64,000 bases of DNA from an uncultured Treponema sp. (GTDB lineage Bacteria > Spirochaetota > Spirochaetia > Treponematales > Treponemataceae), in the NCBI GenBank assembly GCA_949299755.1, contig CASGBA010000011.1, forward strand, positions 1 to 64,000. Reading direction: 5' to 3'. This document shows, piece after piece, positions 18,712 through 29,044 of the stretch. Below the pieces are notes generated by a model. It made no database searches and was not told the DNA's origin. It worked only from the letters and a program-made list of their open reading frames with translations. Each line of letters begins with the position of its first letter. Within the stretch, counting starts at the first letter, position 1. The position numbers and the translations under genes were made by a program.

Positions 18712-19359
18712 ATGGAACAGAAAGTCTATTCAGTTGACGGAAAAGAATTAAGAACAATTACTCTCGATGATAATGTGTTCGGACTGCCTGTCAATGAAGA
18801 TGTGATTTATTATGCCATCAATAACGAGTTGGCCAATAAACGCGTGGGAACGGCATGTACAAAGACCCGTGCGGAAGTGCATGGTTCAAACGCCAAGCCG
18901 TATAAGCAGAAAGGAACAGGGCGTGCCCGCCGTGGTGACAAAAAATCTCCTCTGCTTGTGGGTGGCGGTGTTGTTTTTGGACCCAAACCCCGTGATTATA
19001 GTTATTCGCTGCCTAAGAAAGTTAAAAGGCTTGCGATGAAATCTATCCTCAGCTTAAAGGCTCAGGATGACAGGATTACTGTGATTGAGGATTTTACAGT
19101 CGGCGACGGTAAGACAAAGAGTCTTGTAAAAATCCTCAATAATTTTATGAAAGATGAGCGCACCGTTCTGGTGATGAAGGATGATGACGCCATGCTGAAA
19201 CGTGCCGGCAGGAACATTCCCCGTTTGTCGTTCCTTGCTTATAACCGTCTGCGGGCTCATGACCTTTTCTACGGACGCCGTGTGATTATTCTGGAAAGCG
19301 CGGTTGCAAATCTTTCCAAGTTTTATGCTCAGAAAGATGCTGAAGGGGAGAATGAATAA
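18712..19359 (+). CDS. rplD: 50S ribosomal protein L4
   Basis: L4 lines the exit tunnel and in E. coli represses the S10 operon. The 215-residue product carries the long tunnel loop ([17 protein letters not shown], about residues 63-79) and the extended [16 protein letters not shown] segment. CAGGAGA precedes ATG 18712. Its TAA overlaps the rplW start in the sequence TAATG, so translation is probably coupled. Confidence 0.98.
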   Translation: MEQKVYSVDGKELRTITLDDNVFGLPVNEDVIYYAINNELANKRVGTACTKTRAEVHGSNAKPYKQKGTGRARRGDKKSPLLVGGGVVFGPKPRDYSYSLPKKVKRLAMKSILSLKAQDDRITVIEDFTVGDGKTKSLVKILNNFMKDERTVLVMKDDDAMLKRAGRNIPRLSFLAYNRLRAHDLFYGRRVIILESAVANLSKFYAQKDAEGENE

Positions 19360-19643
19360 TGAAATACGAAGATATTCTTATTGCTCCTGTGTTGTCTGAA
19401 AAATCAAATGAGCTGCGTGAACAGGGGAAATACACTTTCAAAGTGAACCCTTCCGCCAGCAAAATTGAAATAAAGGAAGCTGTCCGCCGTCTTTTTAATG
19501 TAAAAGTCCTTGATTGCACCGTTGTTAATGTCCGCGGAAAAATCAAGCGCCTTAGAAACCGGCCTGGACGGACTTCAAGTTGGAAAAAAGCTGTTGTTCG
19601 GCTTGCCCCCGGTGACACTATCAAAGTGTTTGAGGGCGTATGA
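19359..19643 (+). CDS. rplW: 50S ribosomal protein L23
   Basis: L23 surrounds the tunnel exit and docks trigger factor and SRP. The 94-residue product begins [16 protein letters not shown] and has FKVNPSASKIEIKEAVRRLFNVKV, typical of the family. The start overlaps the rplD stop by one base. A short 35-base gap with a GGAG site precedes rplB. Confidence 0.97.
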   Translation: MKYEDILIAPVLSEKSNELREQGKYTFKVNPSASKIEIKEAVRRLFNVKVLDCTVVNVRGKIKRLRNRPGRTSSWKKAVVRLAPGDTIKVFEGV

Positions 19644-19678
19644 CGTTTTTGAGTTTTGACTAGAGTAAGGAGACCAAA

Positions 19679-20500
19679 ATGGCTCTTAAAGTTTACAAGC
19701 CTGTAACAGCGGGAACGCGGATGCGCATTGATTTGCGCAGGGATGAAATAACCGCACAAAAGCCTGAAAAAAGGCTGACCCGTGGAAAGAAGTCGAATGC
19801 CGGACGCGATTCCAATGGTAGGATTTCCGTTCGTCATCAGGGTGGCGGTCATAAAAGGCGTTACCGCGATATTGATTTTAAGCGGAATAAGTATGGGGTT
19901 CCCGGGACGGTTCGTACCATTGAGTATGACCCGAACCGTAGCGCGAACATCGCTCTTGTTTTTTATGCCGATGGTGATAAACGGTATATCATTGCTCCCA
20001 AAGGTTTGGCTGTGGGACAGAAAATAATGAGCGGGGAGAACGCTCCTTTGAATGTGGCGAATGCCCTTCCTTTGGAGTCAATTCCCGTCGGTTTCACTGT
20101 CCACAATATTGAGCTTTCAATCGGTAAAGGCGGGCAGATGGCCCGTTCCGCCGGTGCCTCAGCATTGATTGCCGCAAAAGAGGGTGATTATGTGACCATC
20201 AAGCTCCCTTCCGGGGAAATGCGTATGGTGCACAAAAGGTGCTATGCCACAATCGGTGAAGTAGGAAATGAGGATCATTTTAATACCAGCTTGGGAAAAG
20301 CAGGCCGTTCCAGGTGGAGGGGAATTCGTCCTTCTGTACGTGGTATGGCTATGAACCCGGTGGATCATCCTCTCGGTGGTGGTGAAGGTGCTGGTAAAGG
20401 GCGTAATCCTGTTACGCCTTGGGGTCAGCCTTGCCGCGGGTACAAAACCCGTAACAAGCGGAAGAATTCCACCAAGTTTATTGTCAAAAGGCGTAAGTAG
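19679..20500 (+). CDS. rplB: 50S ribosomal protein L2
   Basis: L2 is essential for subunit association and peptidyl transfer. The 273-residue product has the conserved core [19 protein letters not shown] and the C-terminal [17 protein letters not shown], including the invariant histidine near residue 230. The basic tail ends KFIVKRRK. The position, between rplW and rpsS, is standard. Confidence 0.99.
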   Translation: MALKVYKPVTAGTRMRIDLRRDEITAQKPEKRLTRGKKSNAGRDSNGRISVRHQGGGHKRRYRDIDFKRNKYGVPGTVRTIEYDPNRSANIALVFYADGDKRYIIAPKGLAVGQKIMSGENAPLNVANALPLESIPVGFTVHNIELSIGKGGQMARSAGASALIAAKEGDYVTIKLPSGEMRMVHKRCYATIGEVGNEDHFNTSLGKAGRSRWRGIRPSVRGMAMNPVDHPLGGGEGAGKGRNPVTPWGQPCRGYKTRNKRKNSTKFIVKRRK

Positions 20501-20509
20501 GGGGCGAAG

Positions 20510-20788
20510 GTGTCTAGATCAGTAAAAAAAGGACCTTTTATTGAAAAGAGCCTTTACAAGAAAGTTGTCGAGATGAATAAAGCGAGCGACAGGAAGATGA
20601 TAAAGACTTATTCCCGTTGTTCCACAATTATTCCAGAGATGGTTGGCAATACTATTTCAGTTTATAACGGTAAAGCTTGGGTTCCGGTATATGTAACTGA
20701 AAACCTTGTCGGTCATAAACTTGGCGAATTTGCACCTACGCGGGTTTTCCGCGGGCATGCTGGTTCGGATAAAAAAGCTGGGAAGTAG
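20510..20788 (+). CDS. rpsS: 30S ribosomal protein S19
   Basis: S19 binds the 30S head with S13. The 92-residue product begins [15 protein letters not shown]; the start is GTG 20510 with GGGGCGAAG upstream, since no ATG gives this N terminus. The motif [13 protein letters not shown] near the C terminus is diagnostic. Confidence 0.97.
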   Translation: MSRSVKKGPFIEKSLYKKVVEMNKASDRKMIKTYSRCSTIIPEMVGNTISVYNGKAWVPVYVTENLVGHKLGEFAPTRVFRGHAGSDKKAGK

Positions 20789-20796
20789 GTGAAAAT

Positions 20797-21153
20797 ATGG
20801 CTGAAAAAACCGGATATAAAGCAGTTTCAAAGTTTCTCATAGCTTCACCCATAAAGGTGCGTCCTGTGGCTGATGTTGTCCGTCGCAAGGGATACACTGA
20901 AGCTATGGCTATGTTGGAAAATATGCCCCAGAAAGGAGCCCGTCTTATCAAAAAAACCGTTAAGTCGGCTGCTTCCAATGCCCTTAATCTTAATAAGAGT
21001 CTTGATGAAGATATGTTGTTTATCAAGGATATCAGGATTGATGACGGGCCGAGGCTTAAAAGAATTTGGTGTCGTGGACGCGGAAGGGCTGACGTTCTTC
21101 TTAAAAGAATGTGTCATATTACCGTTGTTGTAGACGAAAAGGCAGGTAAGTAA
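20797..21153 (+). CDS. rplV: 50S ribosomal protein L22
   Basis: L22 lines the exit tunnel; its beta-hairpin tip is a macrolide-resistance site. The 118-residue product has [17 protein letters not shown] near the N terminus and the hairpin [20 protein letters not shown] near the C terminus. It starts 8 bases after rpsS and ends one base before the rpsC start. Confidence 0.97.
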   Translation: MAEKTGYKAVSKFLIASPIKVRPVADVVRRKGYTEAMAMLENMPQKGARLIKKTVKSAASNALNLNKSLDEDMLFIKDIRIDDGPRLKRIWCRGRGRADVLLKRMCHITVVVDEKAGK

Positions 21154-21154
21154 A

Positions 21155-21916
21155 GTGGGACAGAAAGTAAATCCTATTGGATTGCGCCTTGGAATCAATA
21201 AGACATGGGCTTCCCGTTGGTATGCGGATCCCCGCGAATATGCGGATTTGTTGCACGAGGATTTAAAAATCCGCAAAATGGTTCAGACTTTGCCTGAATG
21301 CAAAAATGCGGATATAGCGAAGATTGAAATTGTCCGCCATCCTCAGCGCATTACGATTGTAATCCATACCGCTCGCCCTGGTGTTATTATCGGGGTTAAA
21401 GGCGCCAATATCGAACAGATCGGGGTCGAGATCCAGCGCCATTTCACCAAGAAGGTGCAGATTAAGATAAAGGAAATAAAGAGGGGAGAGACAAACGCCT
21501 CCCTTGTTTCCCAGAATGTTGCGCGTCAGCTTATGAACCGCGGCTCTTTCCGGAAAGCCCTTAAGCAGGCTTCTTCTTTGGCGATGAAAGCCGGAGCCCA
21601 GGGAATAAAAATAAGGATTTCCGGCCGCCTCGGTGGTGCCGATATGTCTAGAACCGAAGAGCATAAAGAAGGGAATGTTCCCCTTCATACTCTCCGCGCC
21701 GACATTGACTACGGTTTTTCCGAAGCCAATACCACTTATGGTAAAATCGGCGTCAAGGTGTGGATTTATAACGGCATGATGTACGGACATGAGCAGAAAG
21801 AAGATGCGGGACTCCTGCTGAAGCGTCAGCGCCGTGGACACAATGAGCGTTCCGCTTCAGATAATGATGCCGGACAAACAGCGGCCCGTACCGCATCGTC
21901 CGAAGAGAGGGTGTGA
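21155..21916 (+). CDS. rpsC: 30S ribosomal protein S3
   Basis: S3 is part of the mRNA entry channel. The start is GTG 21155, giving [16 protein letters not shown], the invariant N terminus. The KH domain is visible with [15 protein letters not shown] (about residues 70-84). The 253-residue product is longer than the core by a polar C-terminal tail ([16 protein letters not shown]) that is probably disordered; such tails occur in several phyla. It starts one base after rplV. Confidence 0.97.
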   Translation: MGQKVNPIGLRLGINKTWASRWYADPREYADLLHEDLKIRKMVQTLPECKNADIAKIEIVRHPQRITIVIHTARPGVIIGVKGANIEQIGVEIQRHFTKKVQIKIKEIKRGETNASLVSQNVARQLMNRGSFRKALKQASSLAMKAGAQGIKIRISGRLGGADMSRTEEHKEGNVPLHTLRADIDYGFSEANTTYGKIGVKVWIYNGMMYGHEQKEDAGLLLKRQRRGHNERSASDNDAGQTAARTASSEERV

Positions 21917-21919
21917 TAA

Positions 21920-22339
21920 ATGGCACTTAGTCCTAAGAGAATTAAACATAGAAAAGTGCAGCGTGGCCGCATAAAAGGTGTTGCATCAAGGTGCAATTCC
22001 ATTGATTTCGGCGATTATGCGCTTGTGGCTTTGGAGCCTTTTTGGCTTACAAACAGGCAGATTGAAGCTGCCCGTGTTGCTATTAACAGGAAAATCCGCC
22101 GTGGCGGAAAAGTTTGGGTTCGTATTTTCCCGGACAAGCCCTATTCCAAGAAACCCGCCGAAACCCGCATGGGTAAGGGAAAGGGTGCGCCGGAATACTG
22201 GGTAGCTGTTGTTAAACCTGGAACAATCCTGTTTGAAATGACCGGGGTTGACCGTGAATTGGCCTTCGCTGCAATGCATCTGGCAGGAAGCAAGTTGCCT
22301 TTTAAAACGAAGTTCGCTGAACGCGGCGATGAAGAGTAA
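21920..22339 (+). CDS. rplP: 50S ribosomal protein L16
   Basis: L16 organises the A-site region of the 50S subunit. The 139-residue product begins [17 protein letters not shown] and has the signature [18 protein letters not shown], with [15 protein letters not shown] before it. It follows rpsC by three bases. Confidence 0.98.
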   Translation: MALSPKRIKHRKVQRGRIKGVASRCNSIDFGDYALVALEPFWLTNRQIEAARVAINRKIRRGGKVWVRIFPDKPYSKKPAETRMGKGKGAPEYWVAVVKPGTILFEMTGVDRELAFAAMHLAGSKLPFKTKFAERGDEE

Positions 22340-22350
22340 AGGAGCATCAG

Positions 22351-22542
22351 ATGAAGAAAAAAGATATAAAGAATTTGTCTTATGCTGAACTTGTTGCCAA
22401 ACGCGACGAACTTTCAAGAAAGTATATGGATCTGCGTTTCCAAATGGTTGTTGGACACGTGGATAATCCCCTTCAGAAGCGGAATATGCGCCGGGAAATT
22501 GCAAGGCTGAATACACTTATTTCCGCTAAAGAAGATAAATAG
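22351..22542 (+). CDS. rpmC: 50S ribosomal protein L29
   Basis: L29 lies by the tunnel exit beside L23. The 63-residue product begins [15 protein letters not shown] and contains the two-helix signature with [27 protein letters not shown] precedes ATG 22351. It lies in the standard place between rplP and rpsQ. Confidence 0.96.
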   Translation: MKKKDIKNLSYAELVAKRDELSRKYMDLRFQMVVGHVDNPLQKRNMRREIARLNTLISAKEDK

Positions 22543-22552
22543 GAGCAGGCCC

Positions 22553-22819
22553 GTGGAAGAAACAAAGAAAAAAGCCGGGAACCGCGAGTTTGTTGGAATT
22601 GTCACCAGTGATAAGATGGATAAAACCATTGTTGTCCAGGTGAACACCAAGAAACTTCACAGATTGTACAAGAAGTACGTGTCTCGCAGTAAAAAGTATC
22701 ATGCCCATGATGAGCAGAATGAGGCTCACATCGGGGATACTGTTCGTATTGTTGAAGCCCGTCCGATCAGCAAAACAAAATGCTGGAAACTGGCGGAAAT
22801 CGTTGACAGGGCGAAGTAG
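22553..22819 (+). CDS. rpsQ: 30S ribosomal protein S17
   Basis: S17 is a primary 16S rRNA-binding protein with an OB fold. The start is GTG 22553 with AGGAGC upstream. The 88-residue product has [16 protein letters not shown] and the C-terminal [18 protein letters not shown], both family signatures. Confidence 0.96.
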   Translation: MEETKKKAGNREFVGIVTSDKMDKTIVVQVNTKKLHRLYKKYVSRSKKYHAHDEQNEAHIGDTVRIVEARPISKTKCWKLAEIVDRAK

Positions 22820-22833
22820 GAAGGAGTTTTAGC

Positions 22834-23202
22834 ATGATTCAGATGCAAACCAGATTGAATGTGGCTGACAACTCCGGAGCAAAACTTGTTGAATGCATCA
22901 AGGTTCCGGGCGGTTCCCACCGCAGGTATGCCGGAATCGGGGATGTAATTGTTGTTGCGGTCAAAGATGCGCTTCCCACTTCAACAATAAAAAAGGGAGC
23001 TGTTGAAAAGGCTGTGGTTGTCCGTGTTTCCAAGGAATACCGCCGCCCGGATGGAACTTATATCCGCTTTGATGATAACGCCTGTGTTATTATCGACGCG
23101 AATAAAAATCCCAAAGGAAAACGTATCTTTGGTCCCGTGGCCCGTGAGCTTCGTGATATGGATTATATGAAAATCGTGTCCCTTGCCCCAGAGGTTTTGT
23201 GA
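22834..23202 (+). CDS. rplN: 50S ribosomal protein L14
   Basis: L14 forms bridges with the 30S subunit. The 122-residue product begins [17 protein letters not shown] and includes [16 protein letters not shown] and the typical C terminus. AGGAGT precedes ATG 22834. Its stop overlaps the Shine-Dalgarno site of rplX. Confidence 0.98.
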   Translation: MIQMQTRLNVADNSGAKLVECIKVPGGSHRRYAGIGDVIVVAVKDALPTSTIKKGAVEKAVVVRVSKEYRRPDGTYIRFDDNACVIIDANKNPKGKRIFGPVARELRDMDYMKIVSLAPEVL

Positions 23203-23214
23203 GGAGAATGAGTG

Positions 23215-23529
23215 ATGAATAAGAAATTCAAAATCCGGAAAGACGACACGGTTCAGGTTATTGCCGGAAAGGACAAGGGGAAGCGTGGTTCTGTGGTGAA
23301 GATTCTGCGCGACAAAGACCGTGTTATTGTTCTTGGTTTGAATATGGTGAAAAAGGCTATGAGGAAACGTAACCAGCAAGACCGTGGTGGTATTGTTGAA
23401 ATCGAAGCCCCGATTCATATTTCAAACGTGATGATTGTTTGCAAGAAATGCGGACCGACGCGCATCGGATATAAAATTGACGGTGAAAAGAAAACACGTG
23501 TTTGCCGGAAATGTGGGGAGGCTCTGTAA
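23215..23529 (+). CDS. rplX: 50S ribosomal protein L24, with a zinc-ribbon-like tail
   Basis: L24 is an assembly initiator. ATG 23215 lies 8 bases after GAGGAG; a GTG three bases before it would only add one Met. The 104-residue product has the KOW motif [19 protein letters not shown] near the N terminus. The C-terminal part carries CKKC and CRKC about 20 residues apart, a possible zinc knuckle found in some but not all L24 proteins. The stop overlaps the rplE start as TAATG. Confidence 0.96.
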   Translation: MNKKFKIRKDDTVQVIAGKDKGKRGSVVKILRDKDRVIVLGLNMVKKAMRKRNQQDRGGIVEIEAPIHISNVMIVCKKCGPTRIGYKIDGEKKTRVCRKCGEAL

Positions 23530-24080
23530 TGGCTGCGTATGTACCTCGGCTTAAAAAAGCCTATGTAGAAAAAATTGCGCCGGAGCTTTATAAGGAGCTG
23601 GGTTATAAGTCTGTTATGCAGACTCCGAAGCTGACCAAGATTGTTTTGAGCATGGGTATCGGGGAGGCTATTTCCAATAAAAAGCTTCTTGATGCCGCCG
23701 CGGAAGATCTTGCCCTTATTACCGGACAGAAAGCGGTTAAAACCAAGGCAAAGAAAAGCATCGCGAATTTCAAGCTCCGTGCAGGACAGGAAATAGGTGT
23801 TATGGTGACTTTGCGCGGTCAGAAAATGTATGAGTTTTTGGACCGTTTTGTGAATGTTGCTCTGCCGCGTGTTAAAGATTTCCGCGGAGTTAACCCCAAT
23901 GGGTTTGATGGACACGGAAATTATTCTTTGGGTATCACTGAACAGATTATCTTTCCGGAAATTGACTTCGACAAAATCGAAAGAATCGCCGGTTTGAATG
24001 TGAATGTGGTGACTACGGCCAGAACTGATGCAGAAGCGAAAGCTTTACTGACAAAGTTTGGAATGCCCTTTAGGAAGTAA
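23529..24080 (+). CDS. rplE: 50S ribosomal protein L5
   Basis: L5 binds 5S rRNA and contacts P-site tRNA. ATG 23529 overlaps the rplX stop and gives [16 protein letters not shown]; an in-frame start 27 bases upstream lies inside rplX and adds unmatched residues. The 183-residue product has [34 protein letters not shown] and the [14 protein letters not shown] segment typical of L5. Confidence 0.97.
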   Translation: MAAYVPRLKKAYVEKIAPELYKELGYKSVMQTPKLTKIVLSMGIGEAISNKKLLDAAAEDLALITGQKAVKTKAKKSIANFKLRAGQEIGVMVTLRGQKMYEFLDRFVNVALPRVKDFRGVNPNGFDGHGNYSLGITEQIIFPEIDFDKIERIAGLNVNVVTTARTDAEAKALLTKFGMPFRK

Positions 24081-24090
24081 GTGAGGAATT

Positions 24091-24276
24091 ATGGCTACAA
24101 CTGCAATGATTAATAAAGCCAATGCGACTCCGAAATACTCCACCAGGAAATATAACAGGTGCAGAGTTTGCGGACGCCCCAGGGGATATCTTAGAAAATA
24201 TCAGATGTGCCGTGTTTGTTTCAGGAAGTTGGCCAGCGAAGGGCTGATTCCTGGAGTTATTAAGTCGAGCTGGTAG
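24091..24276 (+). CDS. rpsN: 30S ribosomal protein S14, zinc-binding type
   Basis: S14 completes the 30S head. This is the short type-Z form: 61 residues with CRVCGRPRG and CRVCFRKLA, four cysteines as a zinc site. The N terminus [19 protein letters not shown] is a little longer than usual. It lies between rplE and rpsH as in most bacteria. Confidence 0.97.
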   Translation: MATTAMINKANATPKYSTRKYNRCRVCGRPRGYLRKYQMCRVCFRKLASEGLIPGVIKSSW

Positions 24277-24286
24277 GAGGAAATAT

Positions 24287-24685
24287 ATGAGCGTTTCAGA
24301 TCCCGTAGCAGATATGCTCACAAAGGTCCGGAATGCGGCAATGGCCCGCCACGAAAAAGTGGACATTCCCGCCTCCAAGCTTAAATTGGAGATTGTGAAA
24401 ATCTTGAAGACTGAAGGGTATATCAAGAACTTCAAACGGGTAACACAGGACGGCCTTAACTGCATTCGGGTTTTTTTGAAGTATGATGATAAGAATGCGT
24501 CGGTTATACACGGATTGGAAAGGGTTTCAAAACCCGGACGCCGTGTGTATTCAGGATACAAGGATCTTCCCCGGGTTTACAACGGGTTCGGAACCTTGAT
24601 TGTTTCTACTTCCGTTGGTGTCACAACGGGAAAAAAAGCCTGCGAAAAGCAGATCGGCGGCGAGCTGCTTTGCAAGGTGTGGTGA
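24287..24685 (+). CDS. rpsH: 30S ribosomal protein S8
   Basis: S8 binds 16S rRNA and in E. coli represses the spc operon. The 132-residue product begins [17 protein letters not shown] and ends with [20 protein letters not shown] followed by LLCKVW, the family C terminus. GGAGG lies before ATG 24287. Confidence 0.97.
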   Translation: MSVSDPVADMLTKVRNAAMARHEKVDIPASKLKLEIVKILKTEGYIKNFKRVTQDGLNCIRVFLKYDDKNASVIHGLERVSKPGRRVYSGYKDLPRVYNGFGTLIVSTSVGVTTGKKACEKQIGGELLCKVW

Positions 24686-24698
24686 TTAGGAGCTTTAT

Positions 24699-25238
24699 AT
24701 GTCACGGATTGGTAAACTTCCTGTCGCTATTCCCGCAGGAGTAAAAGTTACTGTTTCACAGGATTCTTTTGAAGTTGAAGGACCAAAGGGAAAGCTTTCC
24801 CAGAAATATGATCCCATTGTCAGCATCAAGGTTGAAGGGGATCAGGCTGTCGTAACCCGCAAAGATGATTCCAAAAAGGCGAGGTCTTGCCACGGTCTTT
24901 ACCGCAACCTGTTGAATAACATGGTTATCGGTGTAAGCTCTGGATTCACAAAGAATCTTATTGTCAACGGAGTCGGTTATCGTGCCGAGGTTCAGGGTAA
25001 ACTCCTTGTCCTCAGCCTTGGATATTCGACGGATTTTGTGGCGGGAATCCCCGAAGGTTTGACTGTTACGGCAGATGCCCAGGGAAAGATTTCCATTTCC
25101 GGTATCCGTAAGGATCAGGTCGGTGAATATGCGGCGGAGATTCGCAAGCTGCGTGGTCCCGAACCCTATAAAGGAAAGGGAATCCGCTATGAAGATGAGA
25201 TTATCAAACGTAAAGTCGGAAAATCCGGCGTTAAGTAA
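24699..25238 (+). CDS. rplF: 50S ribosomal protein L6
   Basis: L6 is near the factor-binding site. The 179-residue product begins [17 protein letters not shown] and ends with the diagnostic [17 protein letters not shown] followed by a basic tail. Two repeated alpha-beta domains are evident from the length and motif positions. AGGAG precedes ATG 24699. Confidence 0.98.
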   Translation: MSRIGKLPVAIPAGVKVTVSQDSFEVEGPKGKLSQKYDPIVSIKVEGDQAVVTRKDDSKKARSCHGLYRNLLNNMVIGVSSGFTKNLIVNGVGYRAEVQGKLLVLSLGYSTDFVAGIPEGLTVTADAQGKISISGIRKDQVGEYAAEIRKLRGPEPYKGKGIRYEDEIIKRKVGKSGVK

Positions 25239-25247
25239 GGTGGCGGT

Positions 25248-25610
25248 ATGATCAGGAAACTTAGTGATAAACAAAAAAAGCGCTTGAAGAGGAAAATCCA
25301 TATCCGTAAGCGTGTTTTTGGAACGGCAGCCAGACCACGTATGACTGTGACGCGCAGCAATTGCAACCTTTTTGTTCAGGTTATTGATGATGACAAGGGC
25401 GTTACCCTTGCATCAGTCTCAACATTGGAGAAAGAGCTTTCTTCTCTCCGGGCAAACAAGGAATCCGGATCCGCAATCGGAAAGGAAATTGCAAAGCGCC
25501 TGAAAGAGAAAAATATTTCTTCTGTTGTTTTTGACCGCAACGGATATTTGTATCATGGCGTTGTAAAGGCTGTGGCTGACGGTGCCCGTGAGGGCGGGAT
25601 TATTTTCTAG
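25248..25610 (+). CDS. rplR: 50S ribosomal protein L18
   Basis: L18 binds 5S rRNA with L5. The 120-residue product has a basic N terminus ([18 protein letters not shown]), [20 protein letters not shown] and the C-terminal [20 protein letters not shown] signature. Spacing to rplF and rpsE is 9 and 8 bases. Confidence 0.97.
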   Translation: MIRKLSDKQKKRLKRKIHIRKRVFGTAARPRMTVTRSNCNLFVQVIDDDKGVTLASVSTLEKELSSLRANKESGSAIGKEIAKRLKEKNISSVVFDRNGYLYHGVVKAVADGAREGGIIF

Positions 25611-25618
25611 GAGATTTT

Positions 25619-26140
25619 ATGGAAAATCGTAAGGATTTTAATAAAGAAGGCCAAACCAAAGAAAAAGAATATGTCGAGAAATTGGTCAAACTTAACCGTA
25701 CTGCCAAGGTTGTAAAAGGCGGACGCCGGTTTTCTTTTTCTGCGCTTACAGTTGTAGGAGACCAGAAAGGCAGGGTAGGTTTTGGTTTTGGAAAAGCGAA
25801 TGATGTGACCGAGGCTATCCGCAAAAGCATAGATAAGGCTAAACGGAACATGATGGTTGTTCCCCTGAAAAACGGAACAATCCCCCATGAAATCCAGGCG
25901 GAATACAAGAGTTCCTGTGTCCTGTTGAAGCCGGCTTGTTCCGGTACTGGAATTATCGCAGGCGGTCCTATCCGTGCGGTTCTTGAAGCCGCCGGTGCGA
26001 CGGATGTTCTTTCCAAATCCCTTGGTTCCAATACATCTGTTAATGTGGTGCGCGCTACCTTTGAGGCAATCGGCCAGCTGATGGATGTCCGGTCTGTCGC
26101 GAAAAACAGGGGAAAATCCATTAAGGATTTGTGGGGGTAA
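25619..26140 (+). CDS. rpsE: 30S ribosomal protein S5
   Basis: S5 works with S4 in accuracy control and mRNA helicase activity. The 173-residue product has the N-terminal S5 domain [20 protein letters not shown] and a C-terminal domain with [20 protein letters not shown] and [18 protein letters not shown] precedes ATG 25619. Confidence 0.98.
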   Translation: MENRKDFNKEGQTKEKEYVEKLVKLNRTAKVVKGGRRFSFSALTVVGDQKGRVGFGFGKANDVTEAIRKSIDKAKRNMMVVPLKNGTIPHEIQAEYKSSCVLLKPACSGTGIIAGGPIRAVLEAAGATDVLSKSLGSNTSVNVVRATFEAIGQLMDVRSVAKNRGKSIKDLWG

Positions 26141-26143
26141 GAG

Positions 26144-26329
26144 ATGGCAAAGAAAATTTGTGTAAAGCTTATCCGCAGTACAATCGGACAAAAGCCCAGA
26201 GTAAGGGCAACGGTCCGTTCCCTCGGATTGAAAAAAATCAATTCCACAGTGGAGCATGAAGCGACCCCCGCAATCATGGGTATGGTTTCTTCCATTTCAC
26301 ATATGCTGGAAGTTAAGGAGATTAACTGA
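26144..26329 (+). CDS. rpmD: 50S ribosomal protein L30
   Basis: L30 is a small 50S protein absent from some bacteria. The 61-residue product has [21 protein letters not shown], the family core, and a C terminus [14 protein letters not shown]. It starts 3 bases after rpsE, and its TGA overlaps the rplO ATG by one base, suggesting coupled translation. Confidence 0.95.
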   Translation: MAKKICVKLIRSTIGQKPRVRATVRSLGLKKINSTVEHEATPAIMGMVSSISHMLEVKEIN

Positions 26330-26781
26330 TGTCTGATTTCAATTTGCACGCTCCTTATGGAGCAAATAGAAAGAAGCGCATTGTCGGACGCGGTTCTTCT
26401 TCAGGACTTGGTTCAACTGCCGGCCGGGGAAACAAGGGACAGCAGTCCCGTTCCGGCGGAAAGGTTTATGTCGGATTTGAAGGCGGACAAATGCCTTTGT
26501 ACCGAAGGATCGCCAAACGCGGTTTTTCCAATGCTTGTTTCCGCAAAGAATATGAGGTTTTTAATCTTTCTGTTCTTGATGCCCGTTATGCGGATGGAGA
26601 AACCGTGAACAAAGAATCTTTAATGGCCAAAGGGTTGTTGAAGAAGGGGTCTGCGCTTGTAAAAGTCCTCGCGGATGGGGAACTTTCAAAGAAGCTGACA
26701 GTCGATGTTGACAAGATTTCCGCCGCCGCAAAAGAAAAGGTTGAAAAAGCGGGCGGATCTGTTGTCCAACCGGCTGAATAA
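26329..26781 (+). CDS. rplO: 50S ribosomal protein L15
   Basis: L15 is a late assembly protein. The 150-residue product has the glycine-rich N terminus [20 protein letters not shown] and [20 protein letters not shown], both diagnostic. It overlaps rpmD by one base and precedes secY by 17 bases. Confidence 0.97.
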   Translation: MSDFNLHAPYGANRKKRIVGRGSSSGLGSTAGRGNKGQQSRSGGKVYVGFEGGQMPLYRRIAKRGFSNACFRKEYEVFNLSVLDARYADGETVNKESLMAKGLLKKGSALVKVLADGELSKKLTVDVDKISAAAKEKVEKAGGSVVQPAE

Positions 26782-26798
26782 CGGGAGCGTTCGTAGAG

Positions 26799-28115
26799 AT
26801 GGCTAGCAACGCTTTAGTGGCAATCTTCCGGACAAAGGATCTGAGGGCAAGGATTTTTTTCACCCTTGCGATTCTCGTGGTTTACAGGCTGGGGTCTGTG
26901 CTGGTTATTCCCGGTATTGACCCCCATGCGCTGCGGGTGTTCTTCAGTTCACAAATCCGTGGGAATGCTTTTGTTGATTACATGGACTTTTTTGTCGGTG
27001 GCGCCTTTTCCAACTTTTCCGTATTTATGCTTGGGGTTATGCCCTATATTTCCACCCAGATTTTAATGCAGTTGGCGCTCATTATTTTCCCAAGCTTAAA
27101 AAGGATTGTTGAGGAAGACGGCGGCAGGAAAAAAATCCAGAAATGGACCAGATTTGTAACAGTGATTGTAGCTTTAATCCAGTCTTACGCTGTTACGATT
27201 TACGCTTCATATATTCCTGGTGCCATAACAATCAGCCGGTTGTCATATACGCTGATAGCGATGATTACTGTTACAACCGGTACTATGATTACAGTGTGGC
27301 TTGGTGAGCAGATAACTTCCCGGGGAATCGGGAACGGTGTTTCCATGCTGATTTTTGCGGGAATTGTCGCCCGGCTGCCTTCCGCTGTTATGGAGCTTGT
27401 CCGGATGATCCGCAATGATTCCTTGAATGCTGTTTTTGTCATAGTGGCTTTTGTTATGTTTATCGGAATTGTGGCCCTGGTTGTCTATGAACAGCAAGGG
27501 TTACGGCGGATTCCTGTACATTACGCAAAAAAAATCGTCGGAAGAAAGATATATGGCGGACAAAGTTCTTATATTCCTTTTAAGATCAATCCGTCCGGGG
27601 TTATCCCTGTAATCTTCGCTTCTTCGTTTTTGACTTTTCCGCTGCAAATTGCCAGTAACTTGGGGCCGAACGTAAGATGGCTTAACAGTCTTGCGACATT
27701 CCTTAGGCCTGACGGAATCTGGTATAATATTTTCTATGTTCTTCTCATTATCTTTTTCGCATATTTCTACACACAGGTGACATTAAACCCCACTGAAATT
27801 GCGAAACAAATCCGGGAAAACGGCGGCTCAATTCCAGGGATTCGTACAGATAAAACGGAAGAATATATGCAGAAGATTTTGAACAGACTTATTCTGCCGG
27901 GATCTCTGTATCTTGCTGTGATCGCAGTTCTTCCTACGATTATACAGCGGCTTTTTGGATTCCCCGCGTCAATTTCAATGTTGATGGGAGGAACTTCGTT
28001 GCTGATTCTTGTCGGTGTTGATCTTGACACCATGAGCCAGATTGAAGCGCAGATGAAAATGCACTATCAGGATGGTTTGGTAAAGAAAGGCAGACTTAGA
28101 TCACGTAATTTGTAG
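26799..28115 (+). CDS. secY: Preprotein translocase subunit SecY
   Basis: SecY is the protein-conducting channel of the inner membrane. The 438-residue product has ten predicted hydrophobic helices; [20 protein letters not shown] at the N terminus, [28 protein letters not shown] and the cytoplasmic loop with [20 protein letters not shown] are characteristic. It is followed directly by rpmJ; adk, map and infA, which lie here in many Firmicutes, are absent, as in other spirochaetes. Confidence 0.98.
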   Translation: MASNALVAIFRTKDLRARIFFTLAILVVYRLGSVLVIPGIDPHALRVFFSSQIRGNAFVDYMDFFVGGAFSNFSVFMLGVMPYISTQILMQLALIIFPSLKRIVEEDGGRKKIQKWTRFVTVIVALIQSYAVTIYASYIPGAITISRLSYTLIAMITVTTGTMITVWLGEQITSRGIGNGVSMLIFAGIVARLPSAVMELVRMIRNDSLNAVFVIVAFVMFIGIVALVVYEQQGLRRIPVHYAKKIVGRKIYGGQSSYIPFKINPSGVIPVIFASSFLTFPLQIASNLGPNVRWLNSLATFLRPDGIWYNIFYVLLIIFFAYFYTQVTLNPTEIAKQIRENGGSIPGIRTDKTEEYMQKILNRLILPGSLYLAVIAVLPTIIQRLFGFPASISMLMGGTSLLILVGVDLDTMSQIEAQMKMHYQDGLVKKGRLRSRNL

Positions 28116-28131
28116 AAAACGGGGGTTTAGA

Positions 28132-28245
28132 ATGAAAGTAAGAACCAGTGTAAAGCCCATGTGTGATAAGTGCAAGGTAATCAAACGCAAAGGTATTGTG
28201 CGCATTATTTGCACGAATCCAAAACATAAGCAGCGCCAGGGCTAA
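28132..28245 (+). CDS. rpmJ: 50S ribosomal protein L36
   Basis: L36 is the smallest 50S protein and binds zinc. The 37-residue product [20 protein letters not shown]... carries Cys11, Cys14, Cys27 and His32, the complete zinc site of the C+ form. It lies in the usual place between secY and rpsM. Confidence 0.97.
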   Translation: MKVRTSVKPMCDKCKVIKRKGIVRIICTNPKHKQRQG

Positions 28246-28257
28246 GGGGGAAACTGA

Positions 28258-28623
28258 ATGGCTCGTATAGCGGGAGTTGACCTCCCTAACAAGCATGTTA
28301 ATATCGCTTTGACGTATATTTATGGAATCGGACGTTCTTCCGCAAATGATATTTGCACAAAGACAAAGATTGACCCGAACCGTCTTATCAATGATTTGAA
28401 TCAGGATGAATTGGCTCAAATCAGGAATTTGATTGAGAATGAGTACAAGGTTGAAGGTCGTCTGAGAACGGAAATAGGGCTTAACATAAAGCGCCTTATG
28501 GATATCGGCTGTTACCGGGGACTCCGGCACAGAAAAGGACTGCCTGTCCGCGGTCAGAGGACACGGACTAATTCCCGCACACGCAAAGGTAAGAAGAAAA
28601 CCGTTGCGGGTAAGAAGAAGTAA
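28258..28623 (+). CDS. rpsM: 30S ribosomal protein S13
   Basis: S13 forms bridges to the 50S subunit from the head. The 121-residue product begins [18 protein letters not shown], has [13 protein letters not shown] and the C-terminal [19 protein letters not shown] signature with a lysine-rich tail. GGGGGAAAC precedes ATG 28258. Confidence 0.98.
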   Translation: MARIAGVDLPNKHVNIALTYIYGIGRSSANDICTKTKIDPNRLINDLNQDELAQIRNLIENEYKVEGRLRTEIGLNIKRLMDIGCYRGLRHRKGLPVRGQRTRTNSRTRKGKKKTVAGKKK

Positions 28624-28648
28624 CCTGAAATTTTGAAGGAGTTCTGAC

Positions 28649-29029
28649 GTGGCGACCGTAAAGAAAAGAAAAGAAAAAAAGAGTGTATATGAAGGAAACG
28701 TATACATTCAGGCGACGTTTAATAATACTATCGTAACCATTACAGATTTGCGCGGGAATGCCCTTTCCTGGGCGTCTTCCGGCGGACTGGGATTTAACGG
28801 CGCAAAGAAATCCACTCCCTTTGCGGCTCAAACTGTGGCGGAAACTGCCGTGCAGAGAGCCCAGTCTTACGGGTTGAGGGAAGTTCATGTGTTTGTGAAG
28901 GGGCCTGGTGTTGGACGCGAATCAGCGATCCGGCAGCTTGGAGCACTCGGATTGAAAGTAAAATCCATCAATGATATTACTCCAATCCCCCATAACGGAT
29001 GCCGTCCTAGAAAGACAAGGCGCGTGTAA
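28649..29029 (+). CDS. rpsK: 30S ribosomal protein S11
   Basis: S11 lies in the 30S platform. The start is GTG 28649 after GAAGGAG; the product [20 protein letters not shown] is 126 residues, with [33 protein letters not shown] and [15 protein letters not shown] at the end, all diagnostic. Confidence 0.98.
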   Translation: MATVKKRKEKKSVYEGNVYIQATFNNTIVTITDLRGNALSWASSGGLGFNGAKKSTPFAAQTVAETAVQRAQSYGLREVHVFVKGPGVGRESAIRQLGALGLKVKSINDITPIPHNGCRPRKTRRV

Positions 29030-29044
29030 TTTAAGGAGAGATTC

